Assembly: GCA_024760505.1 (NCBI GenBank)
Contig: CP058931.1
Span: 2,862,001 to 2,926,000, forward strand
DNA: 64,000 bases
Reading direction: 5' to 3'
DNA from: Nitrospira sp.
GTDB taxonomy: Bacteria > Nitrospirota > Nitrospiria > Nitrospirales > UBA8639
Shown here: piece by piece, positions 24,981 through 32,937 of the stretch
Layout: each line of letters begins with the position of its first letter
How positions within the stretch are numbered: position 1 is the first letter of the stretch
Translations under genes and position numbers: made by a program
The notes under the pieces: model-generated
Seen by the model: the letters and a program-made list of their open reading frames with translations, nothing else
Told to the model about the DNA's origin: nothing
Databases searched by the model: none

Positions 24981-24998
24981 TGTTACGAGAGCGTTAAG
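24981..24998 (-). promoter_or_regulatory. possible Pho-box-like repeat upstream of porin
   Basis: On the minus strand CTTAACGCTCTCGTAACA holds two TAAC-containing units 11 bp apart, the periodicity of PhoB/PhoP sites. It lies about 90 bp upstream of the porin start. Weak on its own; it is reported because a stronger version precedes the second pstS. Confidence 0.25.
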
Positions 24999-25165
24999 TT
25001 GAGGTCAAGGAGAGGTAAAAAGGAGTGTTATGAGTCTGCCGGTCTATTGAATGGGATCAACTTCAATGAGCCGGTTTGAGAAAGAATGGGTTCAGCAGAA
25101 AGAATCAAGAAGACAAAGGAAGTGAGAAAGCAAAGAAGTGGAAGGGGGAGAGGTGAACGAAGAAT

Positions 25166-26548
25166 TTAAAACGAGACGTCCCATTGCAGGCGGACCCGCT
25201 GTTCATGTTGGTTTTGACCTGCCGGCTGGGCCAGCGTAAGCCAGGAGCCATCAAGAGTGATCTTGTTTGCGTGCCCGGCAAAAAACCAATTGATGGCGGT
25301 GGTGTATTCCTGCCTCCGGTCATTAGGTGCGGAAATGTTGGGGTCGACGAAGGCATACCGAAAGGCCACTTCCAACGGTTTTGGCACCGCCGGAATGAGA
25401 TAGTGAGGGAAATATCCGACCTGCGAATAATTCCCCATCATGTTGGTCTTATAGCCCGGCGCACCTTCCGGATAGCTGTCATCCTTGACCTCTTTCCAAT
25501 GGTATTCATGTTGAATGGAGAGTCCCCGCCATTTGAAGGCGAATTCCTCCACCATGCCTTGCACCCGATATTGTCCTGCTGTCGCAGCAGAATCAGAGGT
25601 GTAGGGCACACCGGCCGAATTGTCTTCGGGTAAGGTACCGCAACCACTGGATGACCATCGGGTACATTTGCCGATCGTGGTATAGGCCCCGAAGGCCACG
25701 CTTCCCGTGGGGAGCTCATGAAACTCCACGTCACTTTGTGACCATTTCAGGTCCCGTCCAAGGAAGTTCCATTGGTATCGTCCGAAATACATCATGTTGG
25801 CGTCGTCGTTGGCTTCTCCCCGGCCGGATCCGGTAAAGACCCCGGCATAATACCGGGAGTCAAAGGCCGTCCCTGGGGCTACATGGCCATACAGCATGGC
25901 TCCGACCTGTCGGTCGATGGTAAAGATCTCATTGACGATGGATCGTTCCACGAACTGCTGGTTGCCGGACGAGTCTCTCCGTTCCCGGTTATAATCGACT
26001 TTCCATTGGCCGAGTTGCAGGGAAAGGAACGAAAATTTTTCGAGCGAGATCCGCCAATCGAGCAATTGGGGGCTTGCATTGGAACTGCCGGATTCCGAAG
26101 TGGACTGCCAATTCATCTCAAAATAATATTTGATCCAGGGTTGAAAGCCATGCCCACCGACTTTCATTCGAACCCGTCGAAGTTGAAAGGTACTCTGTGG
26201 GTCGTCATTAAAGTCTGCCGCAGAGATGGGATCGGAGTCTGTGGGATAGGACCAGCGACCCTGGAAGCGCCATTGAATCTGGGTGGCAAATTTGCCATCC
26301 TTCGTTGCAAATTCAAATCCTCTTCTTCCATATCCCACGGTAACCGGAAACTCTTGATCCATACGGGTATTGAGTTCTTGCTCTCTTTTTTCCCGCTCGG
26401 CCTGAATGCGGACCCAATCTTCCTTGCTAATGATTCCTTTTTCCAGTAACACATTCTCCAGACTGTCTTCATAGAGAGGGTCCACGGCCCAGGCTTGGGT
26501 TTGGGCTAAAAGCCCGCAACATACCAATGCCATAAACAGGTGTTTCAT
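25166..26548 (-). CDS. OprO/OprP-type phosphate-selective porin
   Basis: A 460-residue porin, upstream tandem copy of 23517-24890. It has a signal peptide (LFMALVCCGLLAQTQAWA), a coiled N-terminal segment (VLLEKGIISKEDWVRIQAEREKREQELNTRMDQ) and the same barrel with C-terminal VRLQWDVSF. Over roughly the last 290 residues the two proteins differ at only a handful of positions (e.g. HEL/HEQ, TTI/TTV, GNYSQV/GSYSQI), and the DNA is nearly identical there. The N-terminal part differs much more, which points to gene conversion. The ATG at 26548 has TTGGAG upstream and is preferred over a longer frame. It follows pstB by 85 bp and is probably co-transcribed. Confidence 0.9.
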   Translation of the reverse strand: MKHLFMALVCCGLLAQTQAWAVDPLYEDSLENVLLEKGIISKEDWVRIQAEREKREQELNTRMDQEFPVTVGYGRRGFEFATKDGKFATQIQWRFQGRWSYPTDSDPISAADFNDDPQSTFQLRRVRMKVGGHGFQPWIKYYFEMNWQSTSESGSSNASPQLLDWRISLEKFSFLSLQLGQWKVDYNRERRDSSGNQQFVERSIVNEIFTIDRQVGAMLYGHVAPGTAFDSRYYAGVFTGSGRGEANDDANMMYFGRYQWNFLGRDLKWSQSDVEFHELPTGSVAFGAYTTIGKCTRWSSSGCGTLPEDNSAGVPYTSDSAATAGQYRVQGMVEEFAFKWRGLSIQHEYHWKEVKDDSYPEGAPGYKTNMMGNYSQVGYFPHYLIPAVPKPLEVAFRYAFVDPNISAPNDRRQEYTTAINWFFAGHANKITLDGSWLTLAQPAGQNQHEQRVRLQWDVSF

Positions 26549-26633
26549 TCCTATGGTCTCCAATGAGTCGTGACGGCAGGAGATCAAAATTGAAGTGAGA
26601 AATTACAATATTAACAGGCGGGGCACAAGAGAT

Positions 26634-27503
26634 TTATCCTCTGGCACCGGAAATATAGGCTGCGGTGAGTTCATGTGCAGGAGTCTCAAATATGGCCTGC
26701 GCGGTGTCATATTCGATGAGTTGGCCAACCCCGTCACATGACCAGAAAAACGCGATGTGGTCCCCAATGCGCCGGGCCTGAGCCAAGTTGTGAGTGACAA
26801 TAATGACGGTAACATAACCACGCAAGGTGACGATCAGATCTTCAACGATTCCACTGGACAGCGGGTCCAGTGCACTGCAGGGCTCATCAAGCAGAAGAAC
26901 ATCTGGCGCCAACACGAGTGCTCTTGCCAGGCAGAGTCTCTGTTGTTGTCCTCCCGACAAGGCTTGAGCGGGATGGTCGAGCCGGTCTTTGACTTCATCC
27001 CAGAGACCAACCTGCTGGAGGACTTTTTCCATGGCGGAGGCCAAGAGCGTGCGATCATACGTTCCGTGTTCACGGAGTGGGAGTTCCAGATTTTTGCGGA
27101 TCGAAAAAGGAAAGACGGTGGGTTTTTGAAAAATCATTCCCACGGTACGACGCAATTGAAGGACATCGGTCGTTGGGGCGAGGACATCCAGTTCATGCAT
27201 GTGCAGGTTCCCCGAGACCTGGCATCCTGGTATCAAATCCGTTAAGCGATTGAGGCTCGTGAGAAAACTGGTTTTCCCGCAACCTGAAGGCCCCACTAAC
27301 GCCGTAATGCATCCCCGATGAATTTCAAGCGTGACATTCCGAAGCGCCTGATGACCCTGATAGGCGATAGAAAGATTTTTCGCGCGAATATGGGGGACAG
27401 GATCAGAGCAGGGTTCGGTGGATGGGTAGGGAAGCCATGCCCTCAGTCCCGACCGTTCCTCGGGATCAGGGATTATGCGGGGAGTTGATTGAACGACATC
27501 CAT
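26634..27503 (-). CDS. pstB: phosphate ABC transporter ATP-binding protein PstB
   Basis: A 289-residue ABC ATPase. Walker A is GPSGCGKTSF (71-80), the Q-loop is in MIFQKPTVFPF, the signature is LSGGQQQRLCLARAL, Walker B is VLLLDEPCSALDP and the H-loop is in IIVTHNLAQARR. QKPTVFP and CSALDP are diagnostic for PstB. It energises phosphate import with PstCA. The N-terminus is about 38 residues longer than the core and overlaps pstA by about 30 bp. A start further in is possible but the overlap is typical for a tight operon. Confidence 0.95.
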   Translation of the reverse strand: MDVVQSTPRIIPDPEERSGLRAWLPYPSTEPCSDPVPHIRAKNLSIAYQGHQALRNVTLEIHRGCITALVGPSGCGKTSFLTSLNRLTDLIPGCQVSGNLHMHELDVLAPTTDVLQLRRTVGMIFQKPTVFPFSIRKNLELPLREHGTYDRTLLASAMEKVLQQVGLWDEVKDRLDHPAQALSGGQQQRLCLARALVLAPDVLLLDEPCSALDPLSSGIVEDLIVTLRGYVTVIIVTHNLAQARRIGDHIAFFWSCDGVGQLIEYDTAQAIFETPAHELTAAYISGARG

Positions 27504-28327
27504 CGTGCGGCCATCCGGGAAGAAGAAAAATTAATGATGAACAAGAGACTCACCAAAATGAGAGCGGTGGCATAGGCATGGGGGTTGCCCCCGGCCACAT
27601 TCATGGCCAGATCGTAAATGTGCACAGCAAGGGATCGTCCTGAGTCCATCAAGGATTCTGGCATCCGGTCCACGTATCCACTGGTAAAAATCAAGGCTGC
27701 GGTTTCCGCTATGGCTCGTCCGAGTCCGAGGATGACTCCCACGAGAAGGCCGGGCATGGCCGCAGGGAAGAGAATGGTTCGAATCGTGGTCGGCTTTGAA
27801 AGGCCAAGGGCCGCTGCGGATAATCGTTGTTCATTGGAAATGGCGCGAAAACTTTCTTCCACCGTGCGAATCAAAATAGGTAACACCATGCAGGCTAAGG
27901 TGAGACCTCCCGACAAAATAGAAAATCCTAATCCGAAGGTTTGGCAGAACAAGGCGTTGCCAAACAGTCCGAAGACAATGGACGGCACGCCTGCCAGCAC
28001 ATCCAGGGAGCCTCGGATCAGTCGGCCCGGGACATGATCATGACGGGTGTATTCGGCAAGAAACAGTGCGGTCCCCAATCCCATAGGTAAGGCCACTCCC
28101 ATGCATACTCCGAGGATGAACAGCGTGGATATGAGGATGGGGCCGATTCCGCCTTCCCGCCCCGCGTTCTGTGGAGCAGAGAACACGAAGCTGAATGACA
28201 GATGGTTCAACCCGTTCCAGAGTAAATCACCCATCAAGCAGAAAAAGGGTACGGCGACCAGGGTGGCCGCTATCCATATGATCGCGGTAGTGCCAGATTC
28301 TTGTAGGTATCTATTTTGCCGGGACAT
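27473..28327 (-). CDS. pstA: phosphate ABC transporter permease PstA
   Basis: A 284-residue inner-membrane permease with about six membrane helices and a binding-protein-dependent transport motif (EESFRAISNEQRLSAAALGLSKPTTIRTILFPAAMPGLLVGVILGLGRAIAETAAL), the EAA loop that contacts PstB. GRAIAETAAL is typical of PstA/PstC. The ATG at 28327 lies within the end of pstC and overlaps it by 17 bp; a TTG at 28366 is a weaker alternative. Fourth gene of the arsR-pstSCAB operon. Confidence 0.93.
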   Translation of the reverse strand: MSRQNRYLQESGTTAIIWIAATLVAVPFFCLMGDLLWNGLNHLSFSFVFSAPQNAGREGGIGPILISTLFILGVCMGVALPMGLGTALFLAEYTRHDHVPGRLIRGSLDVLAGVPSIVFGLFGNALFCQTFGLGFSILSGGLTLACMVLPILIRTVEESFRAISNEQRLSAAALGLSKPTTIRTILFPAAMPGLLVGVILGLGRAIAETAALIFTSGYVDRMPESLMDSGRSLAVHIYDLAMNVAGGNPHAYATALILVSLLFIINFSSSRMAARWMSFNQLPA

Positions 28328-29198
28328 GGAAATTCCGATGTCGCAAGCCTTCTGCCAGGCTGACAATCAGGACGACGAGTCCCATGAGTAAAAGACCACT
28401 GACGAATAATGCGGCACGGTGATCGGCCAACGCATAGGACATTTCCAGGGCAATGTTTGCTGTCAGGGTTCTGATCGGATCAAACAAATGGGACGGGGTT
28501 TGGACGACGTTCCCACAGACCATCAGAACGGCCATGGTTTCTCCTAACGCCCGTGCCAATCCCAGCAGGATGCCGGTGAAGAGTCCAACTTTTGTTGTGG
28601 GAATAACCACATGCCAAATCAATGACCCTCGACTGAATCCCAGGGCTGAGGCACTATGAATATAGGCGATGGGCACGTGGGCAATGCTCGCGTGGGCCAC
28701 TAACATGATGGTGGGTATGATCATGAGCGTCAGGATGAGGATACCGGCCAGCAGGCTTGTTCCTGGAGGATGCCAGCGGCCGATAATCGGGACCAGAACC
28801 ACGAGACCCCAGAAGCCGAATACGACTGAAGGAATTCCTGCAAGGAGTTCGACCATGCGTCGGTACCCTCGGCTTAGTAGAGGGGGGGCATAAAAGTGAC
28901 AAAAGATGGCTGATAGAATGCCAAGCGGCGCTGAGAGGAGGATCGCCCCGGCGGTCGCCAAGAGGGTTCCCCAAATCATAGCCGTCAGCCGATACGATTC
29001 ATCAATAGGGGACCAATCTGGGTCGTGGAAAAAACGCGCAAGCCCGATATCCCGTAGTGCCGGCCAGGATTCATGAATGAGAAATGATACGACCAGTAGC
29101 AAGAGTCCACCAGCCATCAACGCGAGGAGGCGCACACTCCACGAGAGCAGGAAATCACCCTTGGAGCGGGAGGAAATATTGTTTAAGGATGAGATCAT
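28311..29198 (-). CDS. pstC: phosphate ABC transporter permease PstC
   Basis: A 295-residue permease with six predicted membrane helices. The EAA loop ALGFSRGSLIWHVVIPTTKVGLFTGILLGLARALGETMAVLMVCGN and ELLAGIPSVVFGFWGL are PstC signatures. It forms the channel with PstA. ATG 29198 lies 44 bases inside the end of pstS in another frame, so translation is coupled; an upstream in-frame start at 29225 is possible. Confidence 0.93.
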   Translation of the reverse strand: MISSLNNISSRSKGDFLLSWSVRLLALMAGGLLLLVVSFLIHESWPALRDIGLARFFHDPDWSPIDESYRLTAMIWGTLLATAGAILLSAPLGILSAIFCHFYAPPLLSRGYRRMVELLAGIPSVVFGFWGLVVLVPIIGRWHPPGTSLLAGILILTLMIIPTIMLVAHASIAHVPIAYIHSASALGFSRGSLIWHVVIPTTKVGLFTGILLGLARALGETMAVLMVCGNVVQTPSHLFDPIRTLTANIALEMSYALADHRAALFVSGLLLMGLVVLIVSLAEGLRHRNFHVPAK

Positions 29199-30012
29199 TG
29201 ACCTGAGAGGACCGGGCGAAATCAATAAAGGTTTTAATGAGTCCTGCAGGAGGAGATTTTGTTACAAGTGTCAGTGGGCGCGAGAGGGGAAACGTGCCTT
29301 CCCGGACCGTCTCAATCGTGGCGGGAATGTGTTGCAACGGTAATAATCGGATCGGAATGCCGTGGGTGGCATCATACTGTGCCGTTCCAATGGAGACATA
29401 TCCAATCGCATGGGGGTTGCCGGCCACGGTTTTAATGCCTTGTTCATTGTCTCCGATGACCACATGAGGGTGAATGTCCCGATTGGATACTTGGAAATAG
29501 TCCAGAAATAATTCCAAGGTGGAACGCCCTTCTGCTTTATTCACGACGGTAATGGGTGCGTCAGGTCCGCCAACCTGGTTCCAATGGGTGACTCCTCCGG
29601 TATAGATAGCCCTGATTTGATCATCGGTTAATTCCCGAATAGGATTTGATCGATGCAGGATGATGGTAATACCATCTTGGGCAATGACGGATCCATGCAG
29701 ATGCTGTTCTTGAGATTTCAGAGCACGAGATGCCATGCCAATGTCCGCGACTCCATTGATGACATCAGCAATGCCGCGGGAAGAACCTCCCGTTTGGACG
29801 TCTATTCGGACACCAGGATGACCTGTCTCAAATCGTTTGCCGATTTCCGCTACCAGGGGAGCCATGGTACTGGATCCGGTGATGACAAGCTTGTGTCCTT
29901 CAGCCTGCGCAAGCGAGGCATCTAACGAACATATCGTGCAGAGTGCGATGACACCTATGGTTGCAAGAAGGGAGACGGCCATACAAAAGTTTTTCAACAG
30001 TGGTTTTTTCAA
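29155..30012 (-). CDS. pstS: phosphate-binding protein PstS
   Basis: A 285-residue periplasmic binding protein with a signal peptide (about 8-36). Phosphate-site motifs are ITGSSTMAPLVAEIG, TGGSSRGIADVINGVADIGMASRAL, and NKAEGRSTLELFLDYF. It delivers phosphate to PstCA. It lies 17 bp after the ArsR-type regulator gene and overlaps pstC, so arsR and pst genes are one transcript. A second, divergent PstS with a different N-terminal architecture is at 30709. Confidence 0.93.
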   Translation of the reverse strand: MKKPLLKNFCMAVSLLATIGVIALCTICSLDASLAQAEGHKLVITGSSTMAPLVAEIGKRFETGHPGVRIDVQTGGSSRGIADVINGVADIGMASRALKSQEQHLHGSVIAQDGITIILHRSNPIRELTDDQIRAIYTGGVTHWNQVGGPDAPITVVNKAEGRSTLELFLDYFQVSNRDIHPHVVIGDNEQGIKTVAGNPHAIGYVSIGTAQYDATHGIPIRLLPLQHIPATIETVREGTFPLSRPLTLVTKSPPAGLIKTFIDFARSSQVNDLILKQYFLPLQG

Positions 30013-30029
30013 GAAAACACAGGACGATC

Positions 30030-30329
30030 TTAATCAAAAGAGATTTTGCAGCATCCAATATTGATGGCTTTACCACTTGTAGAATCTGCAACATTTTCCG
30101 GCAGTTTGTAGATCATGGTTTTTCCCTCCCGTGTGGCTTCCACCAGGCCGTTATCCCGCAACACGCTTAAATGATGGGATAATAAGCTTTGTTCCACCTC
30201 CAATTGTGCCATCAATTCCCCGACATTTTTTTGTCCGGACATGAGGGATTCAAGAACAGCCAAGCGTGTTGGATCTGATAGCACCTTGAGCTTGCTTGCA
30301 CAGGAGGGAGAAGTATTTTTGATTTTCAT
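30030..30329 (-). CDS. ArsR/SmtB-family regulator heading the pst operon
   Basis: A 99-residue winged-helix repressor (SDPTRLAVLESLMSGQKNVGELMAQLEVEQSLLSHHLSVLRDNGLVEATREGKTMIYKL). The classical ELCVCDL metal site in alpha3 is absent (NVGELMAQL). Instead there is a vicinal C93-C94 pair near the C-terminus (INIGCCKISFD) and C10 at the N-terminus, arrangements reminiscent of the C-terminal As(III) site in Acidithiobacillus ArsR. It is the first gene of arsR-pstSCAB and has a TTCATATGAA palindrome 47 bp upstream, so it most likely represses its own operon. The inducer (arsenite, another thiophilic ion or redox) is unknown. Confidence 0.88.
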   Translation of the reverse strand: MKIKNTSPSCASKLKVLSDPTRLAVLESLMSGQKNVGELMAQLEVEQSLLSHHLSVLRDNGLVEATREGKTMIYKLPENVADSTSGKAINIGCCKISFD

Positions 30330-30375
30330 TGCACGGGAAAATTGTTTATTAAATATCTATAGAAATGAATTTGTA

Positions 30376-30385
30376 TTCATATGAA
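30376..30385. promoter_or_regulatory. candidate ArsR operator
   Basis: A perfect 10-bp palindrome TTCATATGAA in AT-rich DNA (flanked by GTA and CATTATTTAATATAAG), 47 bp upstream of the arsR start. This matches the usual AT-rich palindromic ArsR/SmtB operator style (TTCA...TGAA). Confidence 0.5.
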
Positions 30386-30548
30386 CATTATTTAATATAA
30401 GCGGTCGTTATGAGTCAAGATCAATTGGCACGGTAGGTCTGGCAAGTCTTGTTTCCCGCCCAAATGCATTCTGAATGACCTGAGTAGAACGGGTCGTAAA
30501 CTTCCCTCGTTGTGAACAATAGGAGTTCCAGGAAAAAATTAACTCATT

Positions 30549-30591
30549 TGTAACATGCGTGACATTTGGCTGACATAAGTCATCGGTACAA
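30549..30591 (+). promoter_or_regulatory. candidate Pho box and -10 for second pstS
   Basis: Three 7-bp units spaced exactly 11 bp: TGTAACA (30549), TGACATT (30560), TGACATA (30571). TACAAT follows at 30586-30591. The 11-bp phased TGACAT/TGTAAC repeat is the geometry of PhoB-type binding sites (CTGTCAT-like units), and its position over the -35 region fits activation. It is 118 bp upstream of the plus-strand pstS. Confidence 0.55.
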
Positions 30592-30708
30592 TTTGACCTG
30601 AAGGGACGATATGGAAGGACGAGTCGAGTCGCGCCCTTCCTGATGTCAAATGAATTTGGGCGGCACCATGGCCTATCAGACCGGTCAATTATTCAACAAG
30701 GAGCAAAT

Positions 30709-31755
30709 ATGAAGTTGGAAAGAAGTAAATTTCTTAAGGGTGTGATGCTGTTTGGGTCGCTGTTCATAGGGCTAAGTTCTCCTGCCACGGCAGCAGACGA
30801 CTTGTTTCCCAATGTGGACCAACAGGTTCCCCGATATTCTGCACAAAGTCGTGTGTCGGGAAAAGTCGAAATCGACGGGTCCAATACCATGAAAACGATT
30901 TTGGAAACATGGAAGAACAAGCTGGAGAAAATTCATCCTGATTTGGAAATCAGTCTGAAGACGGACGGATCCAACACGGGTGTTGAATCGTTAATGAGCG
31001 GGAGGACGAAGATCGCGGCCATGTCGCGTCCGATGACGAATCAAGAAATCGAGAAATTCACCAAACAGATAGGTTACGCACCCACGGCGATTCCCGTTGC
31101 TGTCGATGCGTTTGCTGTCTTTGTTCATAAGGATAACCCACTCGACCACATTACATTACAACAACTGGATGCGTTGTTCTCCTCGGACAGGCGCCGAGGG
31201 GCTCCGGAGTCCATCGACACGTGGGGACAGTTGGGCCTTTCCGGGGTATGGGAAAAATCTTCCATTGTTTCTCACATTCGGGATGCGAAATCAGGGACCG
31301 GACAGTTTTTCAGGGAATTCGTCTTGTTGGATGGGGAAGACAAAGAGATGAGTGTTGTCCAACCTGGTGCCGCCTCGGTTGTTCATGCCGTCATGAATGA
31401 TCCCTATGCAGTCGGCTATAGTGGAATCGGCTATCGCACCAATTCCGTTAAACCCTTACATGTGGCTTCCGTTGATGGCGATGCATTTGTCGAACCGACA
31501 TTTGAATCCGCAAGCAATGGGTCCTATCCCCTTCGTCGAGTGTTATACCTCTATGTGAATGAACCCCCAGATATGGAACATGCTCCTCTCCTCTCCGAAA
31601 TCATTAAGTTTGCGGTGAGTTTGGAGGGCCAACAAGTGGTTGCTAAATCGGGATTTTTTCCGCTTCCTACCAAGGACCTCATGGCGTTGTCCGCCACCTG
31701 GTCCAGACCGATGGCTTCGGTCTCTAACGCGAAGGGACCGAAGGATCTTCATTAG
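30709..31755 (+). CDS. PstS-like phosphate-binding protein
   Basis: A 348-residue periplasmic binding protein with a signal peptide (GVMLFGSLFIGLSSPATAA) and motifs IDGSNTMKTILETW, KTDGSNTGVESLMSGRTKIAAMSRPM, RDAKSGTGQFFREFV, typical of the PstS/SphX family. It is longer than PstS at 29155 and only distantly similar, so it is a separate acquisition or paralogue that may deliver phosphate to the same PstCAB. The ATG at 30709 has AAGGAG upstream and is preferred over a frame from 30643. Candidate Pho box upstream. Confidence 0.88.
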   Translation: MKLERSKFLKGVMLFGSLFIGLSSPATAADDLFPNVDQQVPRYSAQSRVSGKVEIDGSNTMKTILETWKNKLEKIHPDLEISLKTDGSNTGVESLMSGRTKIAAMSRPMTNQEIEKFTKQIGYAPTAIPVAVDAFAVFVHKDNPLDHITLQQLDALFSSDRRRGAPESIDTWGQLGLSGVWEKSSIVSHIRDAKSGTGQFFREFVLLDGEDKEMSVVQPGAASVVHAVMNDPYAVGYSGIGYRTNSVKPLHVASVDGDAFVEPTFESASNGSYPLRRVLYLYVNEPPDMEHAPLLSEIIKFAVSLEGQQVVAKSGFFPLPTKDLMALSATWSRPMASVSNAKGPKDLH

Positions 31756-32046
31756 TCCGACCGTGTTCGGGAAAATTACCGGCAGCAAGAATGCCGGACT
31801 TCCTCTCATAGGCTTGCATGGCCTCACACCTGGAAGCCGGGAGTCAATTTCTGACAAGGAGGCCGGATGGCAGGCAGCATACAATTCATGACGATCTCGT
31901 TTAATAGAATGAGAAGGTCCTTCCTCATTACGGGCAGGTGCTGGTGACATTTTTTTTGTCGACAGGGAACCGAGTGCGAACGCCGGCAGCAACTGCGGCA
32001 GGGATTCGGGAATAAAAATGAAATTCGTATTGTTGCAGAATCGGGA

Positions 32047-32937
32047 TTACACGAGGGAGGGATGTGGAGCGGGGCTGACGTCCACGGATACGGCGAGCGT
32101 ATGCTGTCCGCCCCCAACCATGAAGCCATTAATCGGACTGACATCCCCATAGTCTCTTCCCCAGGCCAAGGTGATGTGTTCATCGTCGGGAATGATATTG
32201 TTGGTGGGATCGAAGTCGACCCAACCGAGGCCGGGACTCCATGCGGCTACCCAGGCATGTGAGGCATCCGCGCCCACCAGTTTTTCCTGTCCCTCAGGTG
32301 GGTGTGTCAGGAGGTACCCACTAATATAGCGTGCGGGCAACCCAAGACTGCGGAGCGCGGCGATCTCCAAATGGGCAAAGTCCTGACAAACGCCTTTTCG
32401 TGAACTCAGGACATCTTTAACCGGGGTAGACACCTCGGTTACACCTCCTTCGTACGTGAATTCCTGAAAGATCCGGCTGGTTAAGTCCATGACCCCGGCC
32501 AGGAGCGGACGCCCGAGTGGAAAACACTCACGAACGAAATCATACGTGGCATCGTCAATGGTGATATACGGGGAGTCATACATAAATTGTTGGGCTTCTA
32601 AATTAGGGGAATCCAACGGGTTCTGGAGTTCTTGGACAACCTGATCCCAAGGTGGACTTTGATCCAACGACATCGGGTCAGGTTTCATGACATCCACCAA
32701 CGTTTTGGCTTCGACGATCAACTCGGGATGGGGCGTTTGAATGGTCAAATGGGTTATCGGATTCCCAAAATAGTCTACGCCTTCTGAACGGACCGATGGG
32801 GTAGGATCCAACGTCAGGGTGGATCGAAGGCAATGTTGCCGAGGATGGGGCCGGGGGGTGAGACGCAAGACATGATGAGAAATGGCAACCGGCTGAGTGT
32901 AGGCAAAGGTGGTCCGGTGTGTAACCTGGTACATCAT
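32047..32937 (-). CDS. transglutaminase-like cysteine peptidase-fold protein
   Basis: A 296-residue protein. An N-terminal beta domain (VTHRTTFAYTQPVAISHHVLRLTPRP, the Bact_transglu_N pattern) precedes a transglutaminase-like core with the triad C184 (RKGVCQDFAH), H227 (DASHAWVAAW) and D243 (GWVDFDPTNN). No signal peptide is visible. Its start overlaps the stop of the ATP-grasp/alpha-E gene (ATGA), making it the last gene of a three-gene operon. In the published ATP-grasp/alpha-E operons such proteins are predicted to cleave or transfer amide bonds in the peptide product. Confidence 0.92.
   Translation of the reverse strand: MMYQVTHRTTFAYTQPVAISHHVLRLTPRPHPRQHCLRSTLTLDPTPSVRSEGVDYFGNPITHLTIQTPHPELIVEAKTLVDVMKPDPMSLDQSPPWDQVVQELQNPLDSPNLEAQQFMYDSPYITIDDATYDFVRECFPLGRPLLAGVMDLTSRIFQEFTYEGGVTEVSTPVKDVLSSRKGVCQDFAHLEIAALRSLGLPARYISGYLLTHPPEGQEKLVGADASHAWVAAWSPGLGWVDFDPTNNIIPDDEHITLAWGRDYGDVSPINGFMVGGGQHTLAVSVDVSPAPHPSLV

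Noticed and set aside
23478..26449. Long plus-strand frames opposite the two porin genes
   Set aside because: They mirror the strong codon structure of the porins, are duplicated with them, and lack ribosome sites.
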